In this document: piece after piece, positions 1 to 10,800 of the stretch
Layout: each line of letters opens with the position of its first letter
Numbering within the stretch: the stretch's first letter is position 1
IMG/VR virus record: IMGVR_UViG_3300020183_000558
Location: 1-20,706 of that record
Reading direction: 5' to 3' (one strand)
DNA: 20,706 bases
From: a virus
Position numbers and translations under genes: made by a program
Notes under the pieces: model-generated
The model's database searches: none
Told to the model about the DNA's origin: nothing
The model's input: the letters and a program-made list of their open reading frames with translations, nothing else

Positions 1-496
1 CAGTGGAATAAAAATTAGAAAAAGTATTTTTTGGTTTACTCAGGCCAAACGTGGGAATGGGAATTTCATTATCGGTCAAGAATGTTTCTTTGGTATAGTC
101 TAACTGCCACAGAGAAACCCAAGTATAACCATCGGAAGTTGTAAAAGGAACTGATGATTTTTGAGTTGGAGGCACCGATGTTAAATAGTCACCAGATTCG
201 GCAGTATTATTGTTTGGATTATTGCCTAAACATAAATACATAACATTTTGATAAAAACAATAATAAGGATTTTTTTCTGCGTTTATTCCCGGTTCCCAAG
301 GATAAAATACTTTTCCTGCTTCCCAGTCAACACGTTTTGTTACTAAAGAGGTTTGAGAATCTGGTATTTTTATTGCTAAAAATGCGTCTTCAATATTAAA
401 AACATTAGCTGGATTTGCTGGATTACCACCAATATTTAACCAAAGTTCTTCAGGTTTTACTGCTTGTAGATTTGTTTCTGTTAATTTTTTATTCAT
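1..496 (-). CDS. 8: Baseplate wedge protein gp8-like (5' part only; runs off left edge)
   Basis: The first 165 codons are visible; the gene continues beyond base 1. In T4, gp8 is a wedge subunit that joins gp7 and gp10 in the baseplate. The visible part has the order of landmarks of gp8: a region around residue 50 with K-R-V-D-W before a Y-P segment (T4: RRDWG, then YPDPY), a middle stretch with YYCFYQNVMYLCLGN and AESGDYLTSVPP (T4: an 'I-Y-R-C-L' strand and S-x-x-P), then SDGYTWVSLWQLDY, matching the gp8 DGYVWEYLFEI strand. It starts at ATG 496-494, one base after the stop of the gp7-like gene, so translation is probably coupled. No Shine-Dalgarno is visible. Assignment rests on motif order and position after gp7; identity to T4 is low. 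Confidence 0.72.
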   Translation of the reverse strand, partial: MNKKLTETNLQAVKPEELWLNIGGNPANPANVFNIEDAFLAIKIPDSQTSLVTKRVDWEAGKVFYPWEPGINAEKNPYYCFYQNVMYLCLGNNPNNNTAESGDYLTSVPPTQKSSVPFTTSDGYTWVSLWQLDYTKETFLTDNEIPIPTFGLSKPKNTFSNFYST

Positions 497-497
497 A

Positions 498-1598
498 TTA
501 GCATCCGGTACAATTTATATCATCGTTTGGATAAACACCTGAAAGACGTGGCTCCATTTCCCAAAAGTCACTAATATTTATTAAACCAAAACTTATCCCT
601 ACAGGAATTTTAGTGCTCCAGCTGGGGAAAACGTAGCTTGGTACATTTTCTGGGGCAGAATAGCTACAGCCGTTACATCTGTCTACAGATTCTGTAGACA
701 ATAAAGTATAAAAGAAATAGTTGTATATCTTTGGTATTTCTATTTTTCGTGTTATTATGGTTTCTGTTATGTTTTCAAATAAATTTTGTTGTTCTTGATA
801 ATAATCTTTAAGCCCTACAGGATGAAGCATAGGCCGTATAAGACGCTCAAATCGTTCTTTTTGAATGTATTGACCGGTTCCTTTAATATTAACCACATAA
901 GAGAATTCATTCCACAGATTATTATCTCTTAAAATACTATAATTTAATCTTCCCATAGTGTTTAATGGGGTTCCACCGTTTATTTCACTACTATAACCTG
1001 AATTTAATGTCATAAGGTATCGTTTGGGATACACAACATAAATGTCATTTGGTGTTACTTTAAAAAATAAAGATATTAAATATTTAAATGAGTATTCTGC
1101 TCCCTTTTTAACATACAATTTATTGTAAATACCATTAAGTAAAGTTTTTAATTCTTCCTCAGACACATCGTTGTCTAAAGCGTCTTCTGGTAATGATGGT
1201 ATAAACAATTGAGAATATAAAAGTAGCAACTCTTTTGGAAGTTCATTTACTTGTTTTAATTTTTCTAGTTCAAAAAATCCAAAATTAGGAGAAATATCAA
1301 CGTTGGTACCGCACGTCAACCAATTATAATATGATTGAGTTAAATCTGCTAAGTTTGGTTCTGTAGATACTGTTTTAAATAATGCCCATAACGGAAATTG
1401 ATTACGTATATCTAAAGGATATGAACAACCAGATTCGTAAATAGAAACCGTAGGTGGTGCTGCTGCGGAAAATGTATTAACAGAACGAATTATTGGTTCT
1501 TCTTCAATACCTTCTAAAATTGAAGACAAGTCTAATGAAGCAAGCTCTTCATTAATTATTGCTTTTTTGTTGGGTTTTGTTTTATTCCAAAATAGCAT
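498..1598 (-). CDS. 7: Baseplate wedge protein gp7-like, short form
   Basis: 366 residues. The diagnostic segment is around residues 155-200: NKLYVKKGAEYSFKYLISLF followed by a V-Y-P-K-R strand. This resembles the 'shared-fold' part of T4-like gp7 and P2 gpI-type wedge proteins (Y-R-x-K-G-x-x-x-S-F-x-F-L-F). In T4, gp7 is a trimerising wedge protein that binds gp6, gp8 and gp10. T4 gp7 is about 1030 residues, so this version is roughly a third of that and would lack most of the outer arm domains. The last 90 residues contain CNGC and end in CTGC. Position between gp6 and gp8 supports the call. ATG 1598 lies 8 bases after the gp6 stop; there is no obvious ribosome site. Alternative: a generic P2 I-like wedge protein. 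Confidence 0.7.
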   Translation of the reverse strand: MLFWNKTKPNKKAIINEELASLDLSSILEGIEEEPIIRSVNTFSAAAPPTVSIYESGCSYPLDIRNQFPLWALFKTVSTEPNLADLTQSYYNWLTCGTNVDISPNFGFFELEKLKQVNELPKELLLLYSQLFIPSLPEDALDNDVSEEELKTLLNGIYNKLYVKKGAEYSFKYLISLFFKVTPNDIYVVYPKRYLMTLNSGYSSEINGGTPLNTMGRLNYSILRDNNLWNEFSYVVNIKGTGQYIQKERFERLIRPMLHPVGLKDYYQEQQNLFENITETIITRKIEIPKIYNYFFYTLLSTESVDRCNGCSYSAPENVPSYVFPSWSTKIPVGISFGLINISDFWEMEPRLSGVYPNDDINCTGC

Positions 1599-1606
1599 GT
1601 TAGATA

Positions 1607-3331
1607 TTATTTGTTAACTGTTGCATTTAAAACAAAAAGATTGTTAAATTTACTTGTTAGTAGTTTATTATTGTTGGGAATTGCCGTGCAAGTGACTGCA
1701 GATTCTGGAATATATTTTTTATTAATATAAATTTCGCCTGTAGCATAATCTATAGTTCCTACTTCCGATGAAGCAAGAGGGGCTCTTGTGGTTTCATTGT
1801 AGATAACTATAATTCCTTTTGTGCTGCTTATTTCGGTGTTTTTATAATCTCTAAACGTACAACTAGCTCCTTCGTATGTAAAGGTGTTAGTGATAAAAGC
1901 AGTTCCATAAGAAGTTATTGATGATGGTGTTCTTAGTTGATTAAATAGTTCTATCTTATTTGTAAAGCTATTTAAAGAAAATTGTATATTAGTACCAGTT
2001 ATATCTAAAAGACTTACTGCTGGATATTTATTTTTAATAGACAAGGCTAATTCTGTATTAGAAAATATTCTGTTAAATTGTAAAGTTCCATTGAATAAAG
2101 TTTCTAATTCTGACTTTATTAAAGCTGCAGTAGGAGTTCCTATCAATTGAAATGTAGAATTTATTGTTAATTGTTTAGCTGGGATATATTCTGGAATAAT
2201 AGTCATCATTCCTTTTTGTTTTAATAAATTCGTGAGTGATTTAACATTATCTGTTCCTATTGAAGGATCTGCAAATGAATAGAAAGATCTGCCTGGTAAA
2301 GGATATCTTAATTCTTCGCCACCCCAAACTATAATTTGCTCTGGTATGGTTATGCTTGGTGGAACTAAATTGCTATTTAAAATAACACCGTAGTAATCGT
2401 CTTTTGTTACCGCTCTATCAGAAGCAGCAAATAGTTTAGGTGCAAAAGATTTTATAATATCCAAATCTGGAACACCACCACCACTACTTATAGTAGAATC
2501 TGTCGGTGTACCTACTACACTAGTTAAGGCAGAATTATTGGCATTTTCTCCTACTGGTTTTATATAAGATATGGTTACTAGATCATTAGAGCCAATAGTT
2601 AATCCCTCAGTAAATCCAAAAATATCATCTAAAGTGGATCTAGAAAATAGGAGATAAAAACCATTATCGCGTCTTTCGATAAAATAAATTTTATTTGTTT
2701 CTGCGGTGGTTGATGGATTATTTGGATCAAAGCGTGTCCAAGTTTGATAACCACTTCCACTATTTACTTTTACTGTTACTGTGTTTATGTCTATATCGAA
2801 AGCACCAATATAGTAACTCTGAGTTTCTAGATTTATTTTGTCTAAAAGAACCGCGTTAGGATCGTTTATAACTTTATCTTTTACAAGTGTATTTGCATTA
2901 TATAAAATAACTTCAGTGTCTTCTAAAGTGTTTAGAGTGTAGTCTTTAATAGAATAGAATCGATAATTAACACCTAAAGAATTTACAGCAGTAAAGAGAG
3001 TTGTATATGCTGTTATAGCTGTTCCATCACCTTTTAAATTTACTGTAATTTTTGAAGAGTTTACTCCATTAACAACATATCCTAACGGTCTGATTATAGA
3101 TAAAACATTTTCTGGTATTTGCGATGTTCCTAAAAAGGTTTCATTTGCTATCATGTTTGCATAATACGTATAGAACATAGTATTATACGACAAAATATTT
3201 ACCAGAGTACTTAATGCAGACGATTCAAAATTATAGCTATTAAAATACGTTTGATTTTTTAAATAATTAACCAGAGATTTTTTAATCTCTGCAAAATCCA
3301 TAGAGGATATATTAATTGGTGGGTTTGCCAT
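1607..3331 (-). CDS. 6: Baseplate wedge protein gp6 (baseplate J-like)
   Basis: 574 residues (T4 gp6 is 660). gp6 dimers form the iris-like inner ring of the wedge, which widens at sheath contraction. The N-terminus has the family signature: FAEIKKSLVNYLKNQTYF, then ALSTLVNILSYNTMFYTYYANMIANETFL, then a P-E-N-V-L-S-I-I-R-P-L-G-Y helix. The middle contains a J-like part with a KSFAPKLFAASDRAVTKDDY motif at about residue 290-310. The last 100 residues form a beta-rich domain (EVGTIDYATGEIYI), typical of the cyanophage-type gp6 C-terminus. An AGAAGG ribosome site (3344-3339) lies 7 bases before ATG 3331, inside the end of gp25; the two genes are 3 bases apart. Confidence 0.93.
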   Translation of the reverse strand: MANPPINISSMDFAEIKKSLVNYLKNQTYFNSYNFESSALSTLVNILSYNTMFYTYYANMIANETFLGTSQIPENVLSIIRPLGYVVNGVNSSKITVNLKGDGTAITAYTTLFTAVNSLGVNYRFYSIKDYTLNTLEDTEVILYNANTLVKDKVINDPNAVLLDKINLETQSYYIGAFDIDINTVTVKVNSGSGYQTWTRFDPNNPSTTAETNKIYFIERRDNGFYLLFSRSTLDDIFGFTEGLTIGSNDLVTISYIKPVGENANNSALTSVVGTPTDSTISSGGGVPDLDIIKSFAPKLFAASDRAVTKDDYYGVILNSNLVPPSITIPEQIIVWGGEELRYPLPGRSFYSFADPSIGTDNVKSLTNLLKQKGMMTIIPEYIPAKQLTINSTFQLIGTPTAALIKSELETLFNGTLQFNRIFSNTELALSIKNKYPAVSLLDITGTNIQFSLNSFTNKIELFNQLRTPSSITSYGTAFITNTFTYEGASCTFRDYKNTEISSTKGIIVIYNETTRAPLASSEVGTIDYATGEIYINKKYIPESAVTCTAIPNNNKLLTSKFNNLFVLNATVNK

Positions 3332-3334
3332 CTA

Positions 3335-3727
3335 TTAGCCTTCTGTTCTATTTAATGTTAGGAATACGTTTCTGTCTACTTTTGGTACAGTTAAGGTTGT
3401 AACATTGACATTTACGCTCAAAATTGCATCCGTTTGTGTTACTGTAACTGTATTTACTTTTACTCTTGGTTCAAAAAAGTTTATCACATTTTTTATTTCT
3501 GATTCTAAAATTCTTCTTGATAAATCCGGTAAAACATCAAACTTTTTTTCCCAGAGACCAATTCTATTTGTTGTAAATGGCACTTCTCCATTCGAGCTTA
3601 ATATTATATTTTTAATAGATTGAATTATATCGGTTTCATTATTTTTTGTATTAATCCAATCTCCTCCCACTCTTTCTATTTTGCCTAGATTAAAATCTAT
3701 GTCTCTATATGTTGGAGTTACTGCCAT
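3335..3727 (-). CDS. 25: Baseplate wedge protein gp25
   Basis: 130 residues, close to T4 gp25 (132). gp25 links the wedges to the first sheath ring. It starts with TPTYRDIDFNLGKIERVGGD and carries N-x-x-D-I-I-Q-S-I-K-N-I-I-L-S-S-x-G-E-x-P-F, the N-terminal strand and helix conserved in gp25/W family proteins (also T6SS TssE). E-P-R-V at about residue 88 matches the family 'FEPRI/V' core motif. The family is sometimes labelled lysozyme-like, but no catalytic argument applies here. ATG 3727 overlaps the stop of the 352-residue gene by one base (TAATG), with a GGGAGA ribosome site 9 bases upstream, so it is translationally coupled. Confidence 0.95.
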   Translation of the reverse strand: MAVTPTYRDIDFNLGKIERVGGDWINTKNNETDIIQSIKNIILSSNGEVPFTTNRIGLWEKKFDVLPDLSRRILESEIKNVINFFEPRVKVNTVTVTQTDAILSVNVNVTTLTVPKVDRNVFLTLNRTEG

Positions 3728-4785
3728 TATTCTGTTTCTCCCGATTCGTCTGATTGCTTAGTTTTGTATGTCGGATTACCGTATTTATTTAGACTTGGTT
3801 CACTATATTTATCTGTATTAAATCCGTCTCTCATCAAATATAGTGCCATAGTATGTTTAGACGCCATTATAGTTCTTTCAATTCTATAAACCATCCAAGT
3901 TCCAGCAAATCTTTTATCTGTAAGAAAACTAGTACTACGAGATGTATGCAATTCGTCTTTTATAGGCATTCTAATGTTTATAAGACTGCCTATTTTTACG
4001 CCATAATCTCCATTTACTGTTATTTTTATTTGCTGAAATCTATACAACGCCATTAATGCTGCTCGTATAAGCGGTGTTTTTTCTGGAGTATTCCAAAAAG
4101 TAGCATTAGTTTTTGAATATTCTAGATAGTAAGGAAATAATGGACCTGTGATTTTTTGTGACCAAGACTGATAATTTTCTTGAACTCCATCTCCCAGAGG
4201 TAGCTGTAGCATATCATCTCTAGAAGAATCCGTATCTTGCTGTAATATTCCTTGGCTACTTATACCAGACAATCCTAAAGAATACGGATATTTGCCACCT
4301 AAATCACCAGTTGGACCAAAAAATGGCGTTTTTAATACATTTTCTTTCTTTTTTGCAACAGTTGGTTTATCTGATTCATAGTAAAAACAATTATATGGAC
4401 ATTTTTTATTAGAAAAATCAATACCCCACCAATCAGACGGCTTATTTTCGTCTATTTCTCCGTCCTTATTTGGTAAAACTTCTTGGATCAAAGTACATTC
4501 ATTAGTTGCAACTTTCATTTCTAAAATTTCTTTATCTGTAAATATTGGTTTATTTGGTCTGTATTGAGATATCAAACAATTACAAGACGGATCCCAATCG
4601 GGGCAATCTATGTTAGATACCGCACCAAATTGATTGTAACAAAAATCACTTACAGTGTTTATTGTTGATTTTTGCAAACCAAAAGAAAAAGGAACATAAC
4701 TAACACCCTCAGGTGCAGTAAATCCAGTAAAAGCACCACATTCATCAGGAGTAAAACTTACATAGTTTGTTATATTAGATGCCAT
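3727..4785 (-). CDS. Hub protein, C-terminal-like part (gp27 family)
   Basis: 352 residues. Residues about 210-320 resemble the C-terminal domain of gp27-type hub proteins: a helix (PLIRAALMALYRFQQIKI), a strand pair 'I-T-V-N-G-D-Y-G-V-K-I-G-S-L-I-N-I-R-M-P' (compare 'GN-x-x-L-x-x-G-x-x-I-x-I' of hub proteins), then FAGTWMVYRIERTI and HTMALYLMRDG (compare 'SGxYxVxxIxHxF...YxxxLxLxRDG'). The N-terminal 140 residues are different: Cys-rich (CPDWDPSCNC, CPYNC), with F-T-P-D-E-C-G at the start. The hub's N-terminal domains are encoded 7 kb upstream in the 871-residue gene, so the hub seems split. In the 13 bases between the giant gene stop and this ATG is an AATAAATA late-promoter-like sequence; no Shine-Dalgarno. 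The function is inferred from motif pattern only. Confidence 0.6.
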   Translation of the reverse strand: MASNITNYVSFTPDECGAFTGFTAPEGVSYVPFSFGLQKSTINTVSDFCYNQFGAVSNIDCPDWDPSCNCLISQYRPNKPIFTDKEILEMKVATNECTLIQEVLPNKDGEIDENKPSDWWGIDFSNKKCPYNCFYYESDKPTVAKKKENVLKTPFFGPTGDLGGKYPYSLGLSGISSQGILQQDTDSSRDDMLQLPLGDGVQENYQSWSQKITGPLFPYYLEYSKTNATFWNTPEKTPLIRAALMALYRFQQIKITVNGDYGVKIGSLINIRMPIKDELHTSRSTSFLTDKRFAGTWMVYRIERTIMASKHTMALYLMRDGFNTDKYSEPSLNKYGNPTYKTKQSDESGETE

Positions 4786-4792
4786 ATTAGTA

Positions 4793-4800
4793 TATTTATT
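4793..4800 (-). promoter_or_regulatory. Possible late promoter before the hub C-terminal gene (AATAAATA)
   Basis: One mismatch from TATAAATA, 7 bases before ATG 4785, at the junction with the giant gene. The leader would be extremely short or absent, so this is weaker than the site at 17213. Confidence 0.25.
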
Positions 4801-7800
4801 ACGAAGGCCAAGTTCTGTTTACGATATTTGCTGAATACTGTCTTAGATTGTCGGTATTGAATACGAATCCCGGTCCTAGATGTTGGAAATATGGATTCCA
4901 TCTGCTATAATCCACACTAAAACTTACATCTGTTGCTCCTCCAGTTCCGTCACCGCCGCCTAATATTACACTGCCCCAATCTGGAAAATACGCATCTAAG
5001 TAACAATTAAACCAGATAGAAGTATTCATTGCATAAAATGTTCCAGTTTTTGGTGGAGCACTAGATTGTGTCGAACAATAACATGATCTTGGAGGCCATA
5101 TTTCATCGCTTGCACTGTTGCTCCCTCCCCCTCTTACAGATTGAACCCAACGCAAACTTCCCAAATTTAATTTTACATGAGAAACAGGACTGTCATATTT
5201 TCTATGGTTCCAGCCAAGTTTAAATCCACCAAATGCTCCAGAGTAACTTTGATCAAATAATTCTAATCCAGAACAGGTTTCTGGATAACATTCTGGACTT
5301 GGGTCATTAATGAACATTGTTGCAATATTATCTTTATTTACTCCTAAGAATAAAGGAAGCTCCCATCTTCTGTGTCGCCATTCTTTGATATTTTTAAACC
5401 AATCAAATCCGTCCCAACATTGAGTTGAATTATAATCCCAAGCCCACCAATAATCTGCCCAGACCGGCGTAAGAGTACTTTTAAGTCTGTTGGTATAATC
5501 ATTTGGATTGAATGGATCTCCGTGCCATTTTCTAAAAATAATTTTGCTACTATTTCCAGTGGTTATTGGATGAGATCTGTACATAGCATTATACAGATTT
5601 CTATACTTATTTTTTCTTACATTAAATGAATATCTATCTGGTAAAACACTATTTGTTACAGATGATGGTGCTTCATTCAAGTAATTTTCACCAAAACAAC
5701 ATGCTTTTAGTATTTGTTTTTTCTTGTTTTGTGTTCTTGGGAATGGTGTTCTGTCTTCTGGATTTTTTGGATCCATTGGTCTAGAACTTGGTATTCCTAG
5801 AAGACAACCATCTTCTCTAGCCTCTACCCAATTTTCACGAATAGTGGGTTTACCATATTGTATAAAATTCCATAAAGACATACTAGAAAATTGAGTTCCA
5901 CTAGTAGTGTTGTAGATATTACCTTCAGAGCCACACTCCGTTCCTCCTCGATAATATGTGGGCTGGAATAAATCACCAATGCTGTCTCCTCCTATTTGGG
6001 TAGTCCAATAACCATCTGTAGGATTGACGAAAGCATATCCTAACCATCCTTGTGGATGTGATGCTTCAAAAGGAATATCACCAGCAACTCTATCTTTATC
6101 ATCATCTGTGTTTGTTTTCGTGGTAAAGAAGTTTGAATGCCCTCTATTACTTAGCCAATCAGACCAAAATCCTCTGACACCGGTTCCGTTTAGTTTATAA
6201 ATTGGTAAACAAAGAGTAACTGCATTTGTTAATTGCACAGGATACCAAATAGTAGCAGTATCGGGGCCTTTACCCGAATACAATATTAGAGGATCTAAAA
6301 TTTCATTTCCTTGTGATCCTATATGAAAACTTCTTCCGCCACCATAGCAATTATACCCGTTACCACACATACTCTTATTCCAGATTGGCCATGCACCAGA
6401 CATATCACCTAAACCAATTTCTCCTTGTTTACTACCAGCAGATATAGCCAATTTAGGTGAAGCACCAGACTCCAAGTAAGTAATTGGATTTTCACAATTA
6501 GCGTATTGTACTAAAGCTATACCACCAGTATCAGCATCTCCAACTATTAATTTTTGTCTTTCTTCTACAGTAAGAGATTCTGGATCTGTTTGATATTTTG
6601 TTAAAATTTCTTTTGCTGTAGTATTAACTATTGCTCTGGGATCAATATAATTAGGATCTTCTAAACTTATTCTACTATTGCACGAGCATTCATCACTGAA
6701 CCGACCCCACCTATATTCGTAATTTTCTTTTGCTTGATTTGGTTTTATTGTCTTGCCTAATTCGTTTGGATATTGTTCAAATTTTCCTTTTGCTTCTACC
6801 GTATAAAAATATCCATCATTAAGTTGAGTTTCACTTACATTATCAATCTGTACTCCTCTTCCAAACATTATAGTTTCGCCCGGAAGTAAATTTATAGGAA
6901 CCATTACTCGGAGTCTTTTTATTATTCTGCCTCCACTAGTAAATCTATCTTTAGCTATGCCCAGCCATACCCCATTTTTTCCTTGAGAATTTATTTTCAA
7001 ATTACCGATTTCTTTGTCCAGGATAATATCACCAGTTAATTCAGTTATTTCTTGAACAGCATTAACTATGTCATCATTTTGTAGATCAAATCCCCAAGCA
7101 GAAATTTTTGCTCCAGTAAATGGAATAGAGCAAGAGGAACATCCTGTTTCAGAATCGCCAGCTAAAGGTTCTATTTTATATTTTTCGTTTTGTAATAGAT
7201 TTTGATATGCTATATCTTTAGTATGAAAAAACACCCCGGGAGGAGGAGGAGTAAAATCTAAAACATTTTCTTGATCTGATCTAAATTCTGGATAATGACC
7301 CACAGCTTGTTTATACGGACCTGTTATACAAATATTTTTATTGAAAGGATATTCAAAATCTATAGAGTCTTTAATATAACGAGATTTACTAAAGCTGCTA
7401 AAGTAAACCAACGGCATAAAATTGTATGCGTATCGTGGAGGAGGAATGAATGCAGATTGTAACAGATAAGAATAAGAAGAATGTATTTCTGTCATAAAAA
7501 CAGGATCCATTCTGTTAGTAATACTCCATAGTTCTGTATCAAAATATCCTTCCATATTATATTTTGGTCCTATGTCTCCTCCATGTGCAGGAACAACAAC
7601 TAAAGGATAATCTATTTCCGTATAACTTGTGGAACTTAAAAATTCTGTATCATTTTTGTTTATCAACCAAGAATTTAATAAACCATCTTCTTCTAAAGAA
7701 GCCCATCTGGGGATTAAATAACGATTTAAAGATGGCCACGATTCTTCTATGGGTGTTGATAATTCTCCAAAAGAATTGTATTTATTTAAAGCAGCATTAT

Positions 7801-10800
7801 AAGCAGAACAATTTCCTTGTATCGATCTGTACTGATAATCACTAAATTCATATTCATCTCCATCTTCTTTTACATTCATAAAATATACTGGAGCTGATCT
7901 TATTATTATTCTTTTTAAATTTTCTCTGTCTTCTGGACCATCGTAAGGAATGAATGTAAACGTTTTTCTTTTTATTTTAGTTACCTCACCAATATTCCAT
8001 ATTATTATTTCTTGTTCTCCTGTTTCTGGATCAATTACTATTTCTTTTTGATATAGTGGTTTATTTTTTAATTCAGGAATTATTTTTTGAACCTGATTGG
8101 TTGATACTATTATTTCGTCGGGCAAAATATCACCAAAAACATTTGCAGAACATCTATATCCATATACATCTCTTATTGGCGGTGCGGTTTCTGGACAATC
8201 CCAAACTCCATATTCATTAAAAGTGCAACCAGAACATAATTGTTCATTGTAATTAAATTCACAACCGGTACAACCCATTCTGCCCATCCAACCAGTTCTT
8301 TCTGCTGTCTCATAAGTTATGCCTTTAAAGCAGGGATCACACCAATTTTGTATTATGTTATTATTGCCTCCATATGCATACTTGTTTCTACAGTATAGAG
8401 ACAGTTCTGAGGGGAATTTTCCTGGCGGAACTTCTATAATATTATGAGTAAATGAATTTGCCGGAGCATAATAATAATTTATTTTTGGTTTTAGAGGTCC
8501 ATCAGACCACACATCTGTTGGAAAATATTCTGGATTAAATGCTTTGGTTGCTGCACTTTCAAAATTTCTCCATGGTTGTTCATGACCACCAGGAGCATCT
8601 CCTTCTATTTGAGATCCTCTTAATTGATTAAAATAAACCCATTGATACGATTCAGAGGTATTTCTTATATCGGGATTGGCATCATAACCTATATGATTTA
8701 ATAAAGTTCCTTGATGACCAGCCATTTTAAAACTATCGGTTGCATAATCAGACCAGACACAATCACATGTTGCTCCCGTAAAAGGCTTAACTCTTTGATC
8801 TCCGCGTGTTCCTATAAGGTTAACAGAAATTCCATTTTGTTGAGAACTGTTTGTTTTGTCTACTTTAAAATGTAATTCTTTTTTCTTTACATTTTGCAAT
8901 TCGCCATTAATTATTTCTTTTCTGTATTTTGTGATTTTAATATCTAAATCAAATAACAAACGAGAAGAAGAATTTAAATCAAATTCTGGCTGATACCAAT
9001 CAGCAGTATTTCCCATAGATCTTAATAAAATTAAAGGACTGTCTGCCTTATCAGTAGATCTAAATCTCCAATTTAGATTACTAGATTTGTCTATTTCTCC
9101 TCTATACGGAAAATCTATTTTTGGTGGTTTATCTGGATTTTGTATTATTAAATTATGGTATCTACCAGCACTTAGATGATTTACTAATTGGTATTGACCA
9201 CTGTTGGCATTTAAAATATTTGGAATACAACCAGTACTGTCTTGTCCTTCGGGAGTTCCTACACCACCGGCACCATATACACTACTTTTATATTGTTCTT
9301 TAGTGTATGCACCACTATTAATTTCTTCTTGTGTGGGTTTTACAGAAAGCGAAGCTACGGTTCTATCGTAACCAACTGCACATTTAACAAAATATTCATC
9401 AGTATTACCAAAAAGATTAGATTCATATACAAAATGTTTATTAATATATGGAGTTGTAAAATATTCTTGTGAGTTTTTTAGACCTATTTGTGTTAGTTGT
9501 TGAAATCTATCATCTCCCCAACCATCTAACATAAATCCATATTGATTATTACAGCATTGAAATGCTTTATTTGGTTCTGTAGAGGGCTGACAACAACTAA
9601 AATAATCTTGTTCTGGTTTATAATAAGAAGATGCACCTTCGCTCAAACTAATTCTTGGTTGTTCACAACACTCATTTCCTATTTTAGATCCATCTGTGCA
9701 ACCACAACAACAATCTCCATTTCTGCATGTATTACTCTGATCAAAATTAGGATTTGTACTTGTTCCTCTAGGTATATCACACAATGCTGCATCGCCATTT
9801 TTTCTATAAATTATTCTACCGTCGTCTTGATATAAAGATTGACAATAATTATTAAACTTTTTTCTAGCAAAAACGGTATGATTTGCTGTAGACGAAGTTA
9901 TTAAAAATAAGGTATCGCTTATACCATAAAAAGTGTCTGTATATTTAATTCTTCTAAAATCAAAATACTCATCTACTAACAAGTGCATTGGAATGTTATT
10001 TTCTCCTACTTTACATTCCAATGAATTTAACTTAAACAGATAATTTGGATTGGCTTGTCGTACCAGTAATTCTCCTCCAATTGTTTGATTATATGGATCT
10101 CCAGGCATACCATTGCCCCAAGAAAAAACTCGAATAGTAACAAACCTTAGTTCAGAATCTCTTGGATTAAACTGTAACCCGGTATAAGGATCTTGAATAT
10201 GAACGATATCGTTTGAATTTAAAATATGTTTTCCAAGGTCGTATCCAGAAAGATAAACAGGATATTTTATCAAACCAACTATATGTCTACGACCAGCCCA
10301 AATATCAATAAATTCTATTTCTTTGCTTATAGGATCATTTGGTAATCCAAATTCATCTACAGAAGATTCATAAGTTTTAACAACATTAAAGAAATTTTCA
10401 CGATCTCCCCAGAATGGAATTATTTCTCCTCTTCTTATTAAATGCTGTTCTCCTATCGAGTTGGTTGCTTGAAACTTTACATCATTACCTACAATATAAA
10501 AATTAGTTGTTGCTATTCTTGGTCTTATCGATAGTCTATTACGGTAACCCGAATTACCCCATATTTCAATAACTCCGTCAGAATCTGTATTTCTTGATCT
10601 GCCATCAAAAGCTAAAGTATGCCCAGCATTTAACATGGCAACACAGTGTCCACCACCAACAGCTAGTTTTACTATATCACTAGAATTAGTTTTAAATTCT
10701 GTTGGAATAGAAAGACTACCACTATTATTAGAGCCCCAACCAGTAATTCCATCCTGTAATACTGCTATTGTGAAATCTAAACCACAATTTATGTCTAAAA

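Noticed and set aside
231-238. CATAAATA as a promoter (also AATAAATA at 575-582, minus strand)
   Set aside because: Both are inside coding sequence, with no gene start suitably placed downstream. They show how often near-matches occur by chance here.
3335-3727. Lysozyme activity for gp25
   Set aside because: The family has carried a lysozyme label historically, but gp25/TssE proteins are structural and no catalytic residues can be pointed to.
4785-4842. Frameshift joining the giant gene to the hub C-terminal gene
   Set aside because: The +1 frame is open only from about 4842 and there is no slippery sequence; the downstream gene has its own ATG.
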